A DNA stretch of 64,000 nucleotides. It comes from Periplaneta americana (taxonomy: Eukaryota; Arthropoda; Insecta; Blattodea; Blattidae). Shown here one piece after another: positions 1-10,667 of the stretch. The notes under the pieces were generated by a model that ran no database searches, had not been told where the DNA came from, and was given only the letters and a program-made list of their open reading frames with translations. The position numbers and the translations under genes are program-made. Location of the stretch: contig NC_091122.1 of the NCBI RefSeq assembly GCF_040183065.1, forward strand, positions 155,933,955 through 155,997,954, given 5' to 3'. The stretch's first letter is position 1. Every line of letters starts with the position of its first letter.

Positions 1-715
1 AGGTATAGCTTACAGCAGTAAAATTCTGGAAATATTCAACTTTTTTTCCTCCATTACTGTATCTTGTGCAATAATGAAAATTAGTATGTGTAAAACACTG
101 GCCTTCTACTATATGAAAAGAAAAAAGTTACGATTTGAAAAGAAAATTACATTTTTTTTTTTTAAATTCAGTTCACAGTGCAGTGATGAAGCGTTTCCCA
201 CATAACTCGAAAACTATCCAACATTCTGTGATGAAATTTTTTGTGTGTATTTATGCATGTCATATCTACAATATGATGCAAGATCACGTCTCTACCTTTG
301 TTAGATTGTCTGATAAAAAATAAATTCATTTTAAAAAATGGTCAAATATCAGTATTTTCTTCTAACACAAAATAAAAAAAAACATTAAGGAATGTAGTTG
401 AAAGAGCATGATATTGTAAACATGAGTTTCAGTAATAAAATAAAAGAGAGAGAACATGAAAAAGTTAACAAGTTTATGAGTTATGAGGGAAATGCTTCAT
501 CACTGCACAGTGAACTGCCACCATTTTGAATTTTGGAAGAAAAAAAATATATATATATAAATAATTTTTTTGAATCGTAAAAATATGTTTTCCATGTAGC
601 AGAAGGAGAGTGTTTTACACATACCAATTTTCATTATTGTACAAGATACAGTAATGGAGGAAAAAAATGTTGAATATTTCCAAACATTTTACTGCTGTAA
701 GCTGTACCTAACCCC
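1..715. mobile_element. Fold-back DNA element F1, copy 1
   Basis: The first about 120 bases recur as an inverted copy at about 600-715. Subterminal inverted repeats at about 168-200 and 488-520 extend the symmetry. The right end reads GTACCTAACCCC and is followed by TTAA at 716-719. The left end begins AGGTATAGCTTA at base 1, so only a few terminal bases lie outside the window. The interior has no credible coding sequence. It is a non-autonomous element, near-identical in layout to the copy at 1887-2637. Confidence 0.85.
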
Positions 716-719
716 TTAA

Positions 720-1293
720 GAGGTCATAAAAGCCCTTAGAATGACGGGGTGTTGAGGCTCTAGGTTTGCCAGATGAAGGGTTTTACTAGAAACAATACGG
801 TTTTAGCTTTTAGTTCTTCTTATTCCGCGACTGGTTTGAGTCTTGAACCGTATGCCAAATGTTTCGTTCTCAATTTTCAAATGTCACTCGTAGTTCTCAT
901 TAGTTCTGATCGTGATGCTACCTACGTCAGATTTCAAACAGTGATAGTGGCGGCATAGTATTACAGTACCAGAAATATGGGTGTAACTTATTTTATACGT
1001 AGCTTTAATCGGTGCACAAATAGTGAAATATTTTAATTCTAATCATTTTCCCAATAAAATGCATTTACGTAGACAATATTTTCAGTAATGGCTATAAAAT
1101 GGAGAGATGAAAGTAACAGAAGTACTGCAAATCTTATAAAAATGAGCTTTGTGTATACTTCAACAATTACGAAAACTGTAGTAATTTTTACAAGACGATT
1201 TTGTTAGACAAAAAGAGTGAAATACGGCATCTTCAAGTGGGAAATACTTTTTCAATGTAGGAGTGTATAAAAAGAAAGACACATTTTAATTGA
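720..1293. other. AT-rich spacer, no gene seen
   Basis: Unassigned sequence between F1 copy 1 and the first SINE. A 61-codon reading frame at 773-958 has no recognisable domain and is treated as chance. Confidence 0.5.
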
Positions 1294-1513
1294 TTTTTTA
1301 CGACGCTTTATCTACTGCCATGGTTATATAGCGTCCGAGTGAAATGAAGGTAATAAAGCTAACAAAATGAGTTCAGAGTAAAACGCCGAAAGGTACCTAA
1401 CATTTGCTCTTCATGGATTGAGAAAACACTCCGAAAAAAACTCAACCAGGTAACTTGCCCCAACCAGGATTTGAATCTGGGTCCACTCGTTTACAGTCAG
1501 GCATTTATGCTGT
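1294..1513 (-). mobile_element. SINE-A, diverged copy
   Basis: An old copy of the tRNA-derived SINE-A read on the minus strand. The 3' module (TTTTACGACGCTTTATC) lies at the left. The body AACTCAACCAGGTAACTTGC and a degenerate B-box complement (AGGATTTGAATCTGGG) lie at the right. It has many substitutions relative to the copy at 1562-1787, so it is an older insertion. Confidence 0.75.
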
Positions 1514-1561
1514 AATTTTTACTTGGTTATTTAATGACGCTATTTCAACCGCTTGTTATTT

Positions 1562-1787
1562 CAGTAGGTTATTTTACGACGCTTTATCAACAGCTTAGGT
1601 TATTTAGCGTCTGAATGAGATGAAGGTGATAATGCCGGTGAAATGAGTCCGGGGTCCAACACCGAAAGTTACCAAGCATTTGCTCATATTGGGTTGAGGG
1701 AAAACCCCGGAAAAAACCTCAACCAGGTAACTTGCCCCGACCGGGAATCGAACCCGGGCCACCTGGTTTCGCGGCTAGACGTGCTAA
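1562..1787 (-). mobile_element. SINE-A inside SINE-B
   Basis: A nearly full-length SINE-A on the minus strand. The B-box complement CGGGAATCGAACCCGGG lies near 1740-1757. The 13 bp sequence CCGCTTGTTATTT occurs at 1549-1561 and again at 1788-1800, immediately flanking the SINE: a target-site duplication as expected for LINE-driven retroposition. The last bases of the tRNA-like head (the segment reading TTACTCCACAG in other copies) are missing. Confidence 0.9.
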
Positions 1788-1886
1788 CCGCTTGTTATTT
1801 AGTGTCGATGGAATTGGTGATAACGAGATGGTATTTGCCTAGACGAAGCCAAGGATTCGCCTTAGATTACCTGACATTCGCCTTAA

Positions 1887-2425
1887 TAGGTTAGGTACAA
1901 CTTACGGCAGCAAAATTTTGTAAATATTCAACATTATTTTCCTCCATTACTGTATATTGTACAATAATGAAAATTAGTATGTGTAAAACACTGTCCTGCT
2001 ATATATATATATATATATATTTACGATTAAAAAAAATATTTACATTTTTTTTTTTTTTTCAAAATTCAGTTAATTGTGCAGTGTTGAAGCGTTTCCCACG
2101 TAACTGAACAACTATCCAACATTCTGTGATGACATTTTTTGTATGTATTAATGCATGTCACATCTACAATATGATGCAAGATCGCTTCTCTATTTTCGAA
2201 AGATTGTCCGATAAAAAATAAACTCATTTTACAAAATGGTCAAATATCAGTATTTCCTTCTAACACAAAATAAAAAAAAAATATTTATTAAGGAATATAG
2301 TTGAAAGAGCATGATATTGTAAACATGAGTTTCAGCAATAAAATAAAAGAGAGAGAACATGAAAAAAGTTAACAAGTTTGTGAGTTATGAGGGAAACGCT
2401 TCAACACTGCACATTTTGGAGTTTG

Positions 2426-2477
<52 letters not shown>

Positions 2478-2637
2478 CCTATGAATATTTTTTAAATCGT
2501 AAAAATATATTTTTAATAGAGCAGGACAGTGTTTTACACATACCAATTTTCATTATTGTACAAGATACAGTAATGGAGGGGAAAAAAATGTTGAATATTT
2601 CCAAAAATTTTACTGCTATAAGCTGTACCTAAACCCC
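1887..2637. mobile_element. Fold-back DNA element F1, copy 2
   Basis: A 751 bp element bounded by TTAA at 1883-1886 and 2638-2641. The left end is TAGGTTAGGTAC and the right end, read inward, is GGGGTTTAGGTAC. About 120 bp terminal inverted repeats match copy 1. Both arms carry (TA)n runs at symmetric positions (about 2003-2030 and 2429-2476). No transposase is present. The TTAA duplication suggests piggyBac-like mobilisation, although the ends lack the usual CCC...GGG orientation. Confidence 0.88.
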
Positions 2638-2754
2638 TTAAGGTTGGAGAAAATCTCAGAAAACCCAACCAAGTAATCAGCGGGAATCAAACTCATGCCC
2701 GAGAGCAACTGTGGATCAGCAGGTAAACGCGCTTCCACCTGAGCTACGCCGGTG

Positions 2755-3939
2755 TAATAAATAATTATTACGTATAAATCATCATATGATTAATTTTATT
2801 AGTTAATACGTAATACATTCCCCTCTTACACAACAATAAAAGATGTGTGTATGTTTTTGTGTGTTTATGAGTTTTTTTTAAGAAACTATCAATGAAAAGT
2901 GTTCCTTATTTCCCATTCCCAATCTAGAAACTCTATAAACCTCCCACTACACGAGGTAATCTGTACTGAATAGCAGTAAGGATATCAGTCCTACGTGCTG
3001 GTCGCCTTTACTTCCAAGGAAATATCCCTGATATTCATTTCTGTTAGAGGCTGAGTAAATCAAAGGTCATAGTGAGACAGGGACGAATAGATCAACAGAT
3101 TCCATCGGGAATCGAACTCTCGAACTTCTAGTTTGCAATTCAGAACCTGAATCGAAATGGTACTGCTCGCTTCCTCAGAGTACTGAAACTTTCTAGTCGT
3201 GGTCGCGAGAATTGTAGTTCTGAAACTTAAGTGGGAGAGTTGCAGTAGATAAGACGACAATATTTTTTGACACCATTTTTACTTGTAAGATGATAGTAGA
3301 CTTCGACACTAATACCCACTATTAGAATTTTCGTCAGTACTACCAGACGTCACGAAAGAACCCGTTTCGCAGAACTGGGAATCAAACTGTTGTTCCGGTT
3401 AATATCGAAATTCACTTAGAGAAATCGCAAAAATCTCGTCATACTCTGCGATAATCAGAATCGAACTCGATATCTCAATATACGAGGATAAAGTGCTAGC
3501 CACTACACAGCGATGTCAAGATGCCACTTATTTCGAAGGTCGATGCTATCAGAAGTTCAGGTTGAACCAAACAACTCTGCTTGGCGGGAAAACACTTCCA
3601 CTAGCTCGGGCGAAGACCTCAGCGAGACGCTTCATACATACAAAGTACCTGGCAGCCAGCACAAGTCCGAATTAATTTGCTCGGCGCGTGTACAGATGGC
3701 ACAAAAAGTTATGCATCACAACACCTTCGGCGTGTAATTTCGGTACCAAACTCAATACTTTCCGTGTTAGAGCCTTAGAAAGGATTGTGTATGCAATAAA
3801 TTTATAGATAATGCCTATTTTTAACTGTAATGTACGCAGAAGTACATCAAATCACAATACTTAAATCAAGCACATAAGAAAGTCGGATGCAGACGAGATA
3901 TTTCAACTAACACTCGATCAACTAAAGGAAGTCACGATG
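2755..3939. other. Spacer with tRNA-like relics
   Basis: No gene is recognised. Two minus-strand segments resemble decayed tRNA-derived SINE heads. At 3449-3514 the reverse complement carries GTAGTGGCTAGCAC followed about 35 nt later by GAGTTCGATTCTG. At about 3105-3125 the reverse complement carries AGTTCGATTCCCG. The first has plausible A-box to B-box spacing; the second is only a B-box-like string. Reading frames at 3060-3260 and 3493-3737 have no recognisable domain. Confidence 0.4.
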
Positions 3940-3949
3940 CTGTTCGTAT

Positions 3950-4085
3950 ATTTTTTATAGTACGTTATTTTACGACGCTTTATCAACATCTAAGGTTATT
4001 TAGCGTCTGAATGAGATGAAGATGATAATGCCGGTGAAATGAGTCCGGGGTCCAGCACCGAAAGTTACCCAGCATCTGTTCGTAT
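3950..4085 (-). mobile_element. SINE-A, 5'-truncated with TSD
   Basis: Only the 3' half of a minus-strand SINE-A is present, from the GACGCT module to TTACCCAGCA. The 10-mer CTGTTCGTAT lies at 3940-3949 and at 4076-4085. At the right it replaces the SINE's usual TTGCTCGTAT and so matches the flank, not the element. This is a 5'-truncated insertion with its target duplication. Confidence 0.78.
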
Positions 4086-5339
4086 CGACTGTCATTTTAT
4101 GATGATGGCTGCCTTGTAACCACAGAAGAACAAATCAAAGAGCATAGAATAATTAGAGTAATATTGCTGTAGCTTGTACTCTTTGACCAAAATATAGTAT
4201 GGTAATCGATTAGAGCCAGTTGTACTGTCGATATTTAACACGGCACATTAGAGCGCTCTATCGGATGCAATAGAGAACCTCAGATATTCTATTACCTTTC
4301 GTAACGAAGTAATGACGAAACTATGACGTAGCTGTGTAACAGTTATACTGTTATACACGACGTATATGTAGTGATTATTAGTAAGGAATTTACACACGAC
4401 GTATAAACGAGCTACTTATTGTATAAGACAATTAAACGTCTGTATATAGAGTTTTTATTAGTAAGACCGAAAATGTATTAGATGAGTTACTTTCCGGTTT
4501 AAATACAGAGAACTGACTGGAAAAACATTAATCACTTGCCGTGACCGCAAAGGTTGCAGACCAGCTGCCACCAGAATTCGCAATACAGAGCGTAATGGCT
4601 CCAGCTGTGAAATACGAGTAGGCTAGATGCGCGCGCACGAGAAACGTCTGAGAATTCAGATAGTCTCCTCGGTGTCAGAGCAACTGTCACATCTCACTGG
4701 ACTGAAGATAAAACGAAGTTGTGTTGCTCTTGACTGCGGAGAGATTTAATGGGAGATGTATATCTTCATGAGTCAATGACATTCAATTTATTCATTTTTT
4801 ATCCTTATATAATACACTTTTCTCTTTTCTTTCTTTTGTGATAAAAGAATCTCTTGTTACCCCTAATACTGTGCTAGATATGTACTCACCTTCAGAGCGC
4901 AGAAGATACAGGATTCGGCCATGCATGCATGTCCAGACAGCTCTCGGAAACTGCGACGGAAGATGTCGAGATGCCAGAGCACCTGTCGGCAAAGAGATAA
5001 CGATTAATTAAATTCATAGCATCAGTTGACGGTTGAGTGCCCGGCCAGCCGACTGGGGTGTGGTGGCACATCATGTGTCATGCTTCAGTGGTACCGAAAC
5101 GCTCCACTCAACACGGATCCTTCTTGTGCTGGCCAGAGGGGTTATTATGCTTAGACTCCCAAGTAAAAAAACCAAACAAGCGACTATTCACAAAGGAAAA
5201 CCAATGACATCGTTTTTATCACAGCAGGAGTATTTTCAAAGAATATATTTTGTTAATACTATTCTTGTATATGCAAATAAATACATTTCTTACACTTGAG
5301 CTGCACACCTTCAGTGCTAAGACAAGAAAATGGTTTTGT
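4086..5339. other. Unassigned sequence
   Basis: No gene, tRNA or known repeat is recognised. The motif ACACGACGTATA occurs twice (about 4356 and 4393), hinting at an old short duplication. Reading frames up to 88 codons (for example 5033-5299) show no family resemblance. Confidence 0.4.
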
Positions 5340-5911
5340 CTGGAGTCTGAGAGGAGCAGAAGAGGAGAACGATGCTAAGGGATATGCTACTGGTGAAAAA
5401 TGACAGCTGTGAACAGTATGGGATGAAGATAAATACAAACAAGACAAAGACCACGGTTATCAAAAGAACATTAGAAAAAGTAAACCTGCGAATTCTAGAT
5501 GATGCAGTAGAGCAAGTGGACAGCTTCACTACTTGGGTGGATTATAAACAGTAACAGGAGCTGCAGCCAGGAAGTCAAAAGGAAGATAGCAATGAGGAAA
5601 GGAAGCTTTTAATAGAAAAAAAGGACCTTCTGCGAACGTCTGGAAAAAGAACTAAGGAAGAAACTAGTAAAAGTGCTTTGTGTGAAATGTGGCATTGTAT
5701 GGAACAGAAACATGGACATTACGACGAAATGAAGAGAAGCGATAAGAAGCATTTGAAATGTGGATATGGAGAAGAATGGAGCGTGTGAAATGGACAGATA
5801 GAACAAGAAATGAAGCTGTGCTAGAAAGAGTAGAAGAAAAAATAATGCTCAAACTGATCAGGAAGAGAAAAACGAATTGGCAGGGTCACTGGCTCAGAAG
5901 AAACTGCCTCA
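5340..5911 (+). pseudogene. LINE-X reverse transcriptase 3' fragment
   Basis: A decayed C-terminal part of a non-LTR retrotransposon reverse transcriptase, the enzyme that copies element RNA at a nicked target. Recognisable peptides in shifting frames are SCEQYGMKINTNKTK, AVEQVDSF, WIWRRMERVKWTDRTRNEA and the LIRKRKTNWQGHWLRRNCL tail. The fragment begins after the catalytic YxDD box and stops abruptly at about 5911. It has frameshifts and stops, so it is not functional. The C-terminal pattern (the YGAETWTL/GHWLRR type) is RTE-like; clade assignment is uncertain. Confidence 0.85.
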
Positions 5912-7033
5912 ATTATATAACAATATTATATTATAGGCTATATTTTGTTTGTGCAATGATTTTTGAAGATCGTGTATTGTACATGGATTCAAAGGGGATC
6001 AGTTTTCAATAAACAACATGATTTGTGTACTAGAACTAAGGTTAATGATTATATTAATATTAGTAAGTCTTGTAATTGTTGTTGATTGGGAGTACATTAT
6101 AATAGGTTTGCGGATTGAAAATTTATGAATGTGAATTGCGCTCTATAAGCGTATTTGTTGATTTGGGAGAAATCTTCAACTATCCAAAATATATATTATA
6201 ATATGGCATTGTATTATCATTGTTTGCATTATACAATCTGCAATAGGGTCTAAATAGATGAGTTTTCTGACTGTTATTGAAATTTATGTTGTGATTTATC
6301 GAAAAGTGTTTTAAACTGGTACTAAAACGAAATAAGTAATCATAAAAAAGAATCAATGAGACATTTCATAAGAGAACTTCAGGAGGTCAATGGATGGACT
6401 AAGCGGGAATCGGAAGACGTCAACGACTTTAGTCTTAGTACAACTTTTTGTTCTTTACGCGAAAGATTTGGAGAGGCAACCATTATGTTTATAAAATCAA
6501 CTCCAAAACCGCAAAGAAAACAACCCTTTTAATCACAAAACAATGGAATTTAGTCCAAGTGGTCCAGTTTAGCTGTCCCGTGGAGCCAGTTTTTGTAGTC
6601 CTCAAGTTTAACGGTGCCATATCAACCGCATAATGAATCGATCGACAGTCTTGCTTGTTTTAAACACGGCCCCTCAATTACTTACTACTGCAACAGGATA
6701 TTGTGGAAGCCCGAGAGAAAGCGACTCTGTGGTTACCGATGACACATTAGCCCAGCTTTTCTTCGAATGGACCAGAAGAACTCTTTACTGGGTGTGGAGG
6801 AACTGTATGAAAGAGCATATAACTTTTTTTGTATTGCTATGCAATACTTAATTTGTTTTATACAGAAACGCTAAGGTTACGGTTAGTACGTTATGAGCTA
6901 AAAATGAGAATAAGAAAGGTGTGTAGAGAAATGCAACCAGTATCAATTGAAAATGTTCAACATACTTTGCACTGTGTCATAGTCGCTGCCGGATTGTAAA
7001 CGGAGAACATTTTGAACATCTAATTAAATAATA
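5912..7033. other. Unassigned sequence
   Basis: No recognised repeat. Two adjacent plus-strand reading frames (6448-6633 and 6633-6851) contain ordinary-looking codons but no domain, no clear splice signals and no start context that I can defend. A host exon or an old unclassified repeat are both possible. Confidence 0.35.
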
Positions 7034-7795
7034 CCAAATTGAAAGATGGAATTTATAAAACAGTTATATTACCTGTGGAGTAATGGTCAGCGCGTCTGGC
7101 CGCGAAATCAAGTGGCCCGGGTTCGAATCCCGGTCGGGGCAAGTTACCTGGTTGAGGTTTTTTCCGGGGTTTTCCCTCAACCCAATACGAGCAAATGCTG
7201 GGTAACTTTCGGTGCTGGACCCCGGACTCATTTCACCGGTATTATCACCTTCATTTCATTCAGACGCTAAATAACCTAGATGTTGATACAGCGTCGTAAA
7301 ATAACCCAATAAAAACAGTTATATTACCCGTTGTTCTGTATGGTTGTGAAACTTGGACTCTCACTTTGAGAGAGGAACACAGGTTAAGGTTATTCGAGAA
7401 TAAAGTGCTTAGAAAAATATTTAGGGCTAAAAGGATGAAGTTACAGGGGAATGGAGAAAGCTACAAAACGCAAAACTGTACGCATTATATTCTTCACCTA
7501 ACATAATTAGGAACATTAAATCCAGACGTTTGAAATGAGTAGGGCATGTAGTACGTAAGGGTGAATCCAGAAATGCATATAGTGTTAGTTGGTAGACCTG
7601 TGGGGGGGGGGTGAAAGACTTTTGGGAAGGCCGAGATGTAGATGGGAGAATGATATTAAAATGGATTTGAGGAAGATGGGATATGATGGTAAGGACTGGA
7701 TTAATCTTGCTAAGGATAGGGACCAATGGCGGGGTTATATGAGGGCCGCAATGAATCTCCGGGTTCTCTAAAAGCCATTTGTAAGTAAGTAAGGG
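7034..7795 (+). pseudogene. LINE-Z fragment interrupted by SINE-A
   Basis: A 3' fragment of an RTE-like LINE covers about 7034-7073 and 7329-7795. Residues resembling LYGCETWTLTLREEHRL and LRKIFRAKR follow directly after the gap. Then come an RR-W-EDN-KMDLR region and the 3' tail GTAAGTAAGTAAG at about 7781-7793. A run of ten G at about 7600 and stop codons break the frame. The SINE-A at 7074-7311 sits in it with a perfect 17 bp target duplication. Confidence 0.9.
7074..7311 (+). mobile_element. SINE-A, full length with 17 bp TSD
   Basis: A complete tRNA-derived SINE. The head carries TGTGGAGTAATGGTCAGCGC (A-box region) and the B-box GGGTTCGAATCCCGG. The body is TTACCTGGTTGAGG. The 3' module is CAGACGCTAAATAACC...CAGCGTCG. 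AAAACAGTTATATTACC flanks it at 7057-7073 and 7312-7328. Pol III promoter boxes are internal, as is typical. It carries no coding capacity and must have used LINE machinery. Confidence 0.95.
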
Positions 7796-9085
7796 TGCGT
7801 TTAGACCTAATAGTCCCATACATACATGTAGGCCTGAAGAAATTTATAAGATTTGTTTGTTATTACAATTATGAAATATGATATATTAAATAATTAAAAT
7901 AATTAACTCGTTCTATAATGTTTTTATCTATCACGATTTTACATCTTTTCGAAAATTTGACTTAGAAACCAAGTTATTCACTAGAACAGCCATTTATGTA
8001 AATGCCAGTAAAATTAAGACCTATACTAAATTCTATTTGTATCAAATTGTTATATGTCTTGTTTATAACTTCAATAAACTCAAAGGAACGCCAAATTCAA
8101 TAAAAAAATGGATCCTCAATGAACGTAAATTAAAAAAAAAATGGATATTTCAGATTATAATTTTTCTCGGTGACGTCGTAACCCACATAATAGTCACAAA
8201 AATAAGTATATTTTGTTTCCATAAAAACATTCTTTTCCAAATATAAGTTTTTTCGAGTCTAAGTTTTTATTTAAAATCAATTCATTGAATGTTATTTGTA
8301 ATTATGCGTTACTTTCAAAAAATCTTTTCCGGCACACCGGCGACGCTGATATAACCTCGGCAGTTGCGAACGTCGTTAAATAAACCATAATTTAAAATTT
8401 TTAAAATTTCTGCATATAAGTACCGTTTTCTTTGTCTTTCCTGATAACACGTACCAAAACGTTGGATGTATCTACAGCTATAACACAGTGCAAAATCCTA
8501 AAATGCACATACAACGTTCAATAGTTTCAAACTTTTAAATCATATTTGAAAATGTATATAAAAACAATGACTCCCCTTACTGCATTCCAATTCGCAACAG
8601 ACGCAGAGCCCGCTCGCCTCACCATGTCCCACTCCACTGCAATGTCCCCCATACTGAGCCCAGATCCGCAATTTTACGCTGCAGTCGCGTCTTCACAGAC
8701 GTGACTCAAGAGAAAGTCGAGTTCCGGGCATCTTGCGGGCATCCGGCAGGCCAGAGCAGATGTGTGCAGGATCTGTTATTAATTTTCTGAAGTGCTAGCG
8801 TAGAAAATATCCGCATAGCTTCACTAGAGATCTGGCTACTTTCTCAGCGACTGGCCACAAGGCAGAGTTTCAAGACAACCGACTTTTAAGACTCGAGCCA
8901 CTAGTGTATTTCTTATTCGATCTAGTCATAATTCTGACCCAGCCAACACTAGCCTCGCGTTTAGAAACAGCACAGCTCACTATCCATGCAGGAATAATTT
9001 GTGTTCGTGTTATCTATGTATTTTGTATTTGGTCAGCATATATTAGTACAATCATAAAACTTAGTAAAAACAATAAGCTTAAAAA
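7796..9085. other. Mostly unassigned; SINE-C fragment inside
   Basis: The only repeat recognised is the SINE-C tail at about 8329-8389. The stretch 8570-8900 is less AT-rich and lacks identified repeats. Its reading frames are short and featureless. Confidence 0.4.
8329..8389 (+). mobile_element. SINE-C 3' fragment
   Basis: CCGGCACACCGGCGACGCTG through CGTCGTTAAATAAACCAT is the reverse complement of the left part of SINE-C at 18931-19152. Only the 3' module with its GACGCT...CGTC inverted repeat is present, so the copy is strongly 5'-truncated. Confidence 0.75.
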
Positions 9086-9093
9086 ATTGCTTA

Positions 9094-9397
9094 CTTACTT
9101 ACTTACTTACAAATGGCTTTTAAGGAACTCGAAGTTCATCACCGCCCTCACATAAGCCCGCCATCGGTCCCTATCCTGTGCAAGATTAATCCAGTCTCTA
9201 TCATCATATCCCACCTTCCTCAAATCCATTTTAATATTATCCTCCCATCTACGTCTCGGCCTCCCCAAAGGTCTTTTTCCCTCCGGTCTCCCAACTAACA
9301 CTCTATATGCATTTCTGGATTCACCCATACGTGCTACATGCCCTGCCCATCTCAAACGTCTGGATTTAATGTTCCTAATTATGTCAGGTGAAGAATT
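9094..9397 (-). pseudogene. LINE-Z 3' fragment, minus strand
   Basis: A 5'-truncated copy whose 3' tail is (CTTA)n at about 9089-9110 on the plus strand. It keeps about 90 open codons of the reverse transcriptase C-terminus, including RLRWAGHVARMGESRNAYR, GRPRRRWEDNIKMDLR and DRDRWRAYVRAVMN. ATTGCTTA occurs at 9086-9093 and 9398-9405 and is a likely 8 bp target duplication. No catalytic domain is included. Confidence 0.88.
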
Positions 9398-9405
9398 ATT
9401 GCTTA

Positions 9406-10667
9406 ATAAAGAAAAAATTTTCAGCAAATATTTTGTGTTATATCAGTACAATTAATTATAAAATTTATGAAAATGAACACGTTAAAAAATATTTAATAAA
9501 GAAACAGCTTCCAGGAAAATTTATAATTAAGTTATACAGAGACATCATTTTATTTTTACTTCAACTTTTATTGTACCTGAGTTTTTTAATGTACTTCACT
9601 CCCATCCCTTCTACTAACGAAGTTCCAACTGTCCACACAGAACTAAGGCCTCAGTACCGAGTTAGTGATTATAGTACGTTTCAGAAATATGTTCGCGTTC
9701 TCCAGTGACGAAAACTTCCAATATTGAATCATATTTTCGCACAGGTACTGTCGTCCGTTTGCCTACGTCGCATCCCGATTTCCCCCACCTGCTTCTGTTC
9801 GCTCCACTGTAAAAACTAGTGGCTGGGCTGTCTTAGCTCTTTTCTGAAAACATTAATTTCTGTTAGGAATTAATTGGACGTCTACGTAATATTATGCAAC
9901 TGTTTAAAATAACTTAAATAAAAGAGCCTCGTTAAGTAATTAACAATCACGTGATTCCACCCCCCCCCCTTTCTACGATCCTGCGACATTACCACTTGGA
10001 TGGACAGTAGATAGCATGTCTGAGTAATTTTATCTGTGCGGGTCGGGCAGAAGTGAAGAATGAATTTACAGTACGTAAGGTACTCTTTTATAGAGTAGGT
10101 ACAGAATTATTTCAACATGAGTTACTAAGTATGAAGTACGAAACTGGCAATTGTAATTAGATGCAATAGTCTATAGTGCGATAATAGGCACAAAAGAACT
10201 GAAGCCTGTATCGAAATGAACAGCCACCATTTTCAAAAATGTGTTTAAATATCCATATTATGATTATTTTTCATTTTAACTTCATCCTCTATATCGTACG
10301 CTAATGTGCTGTAGATAGTATAATATACACTGCATAATGAATACGTTCGCATGGATAACTCAGTTCGTGAGTAAAAACACTTATTGTTAATACAGTACTG
10401 TATTTTGATTAAACAAAAATCTAATGAAAATGATCAAACTTTAAATCGCGATATTTCCTACTTTGCGTAAATGGATGAACTACTTTTCTTCCCTCCTATA
10501 CCTAGTAAAGTGATTTGTTTGTATTTTACGTCAGTATCATCGAACTCCAGTTGTGGAAGGAGGTAGCAAACAGTGTTTCCGAGTCTCAGTCATTAATCCA
10601 AAGGTATAGCCAGGTTAATATTAAAAATGTTAGTAAAAATAAAATGATGTCCCTGTACTAGTACAAT
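9406..10667. other. Unassigned AT-rich sequence
   Basis: No repeat or gene is recognised apart from a poly-C run near 9960. A 106-codon frame at 9388-9708 starts in LINE-Z sequence and has no domain. GCCACTAGT and ACTAGTGGC occur at about 8896 and 9818 in inverted orientation, too short to call an element. Confidence 0.4.

Larger units (their letters stand above)
1518..2754 (-). mobile_element. SINE-B interrupted twice
   Basis: One minus-strand SINE-B is split into 1518-1561, 1801-1886 and 2638-2754. The first piece holds the shared 3' module, the second the middle, and the third the body and tRNA-like head, with B-box complement GGGAATCAAAC and A-box complement GAGCTACGCC near 2741-2750. 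The first gap is a SINE-A flanked by a 13 bp target duplication. The second is F1 copy 2, flanked by TTAA. Joined, the three pieces follow the order of the fuller SINE-B at 41515-41742/43142-43167. Confidence 0.85.

Noticed and set aside
1643..1894. 83-codon frame starting MSPGSNTESYQAFAHIG
   Set aside because: The same frame recurs in every minus-strand SINE-A (for example 10797 and 36584); it is an incidental translation of the SINE.
7589..7771. Standalone 60-codon gene
   Set aside because: It is the C-terminal end of a broken LINE-Z reverse transcriptase that ends in the TAAG tail.
8896..9830. TIR element bounded by GCCACTAGT/ACTAGTGGC
   Set aside because: Only nine bases match and the flanking sequence does not extend the symmetry.
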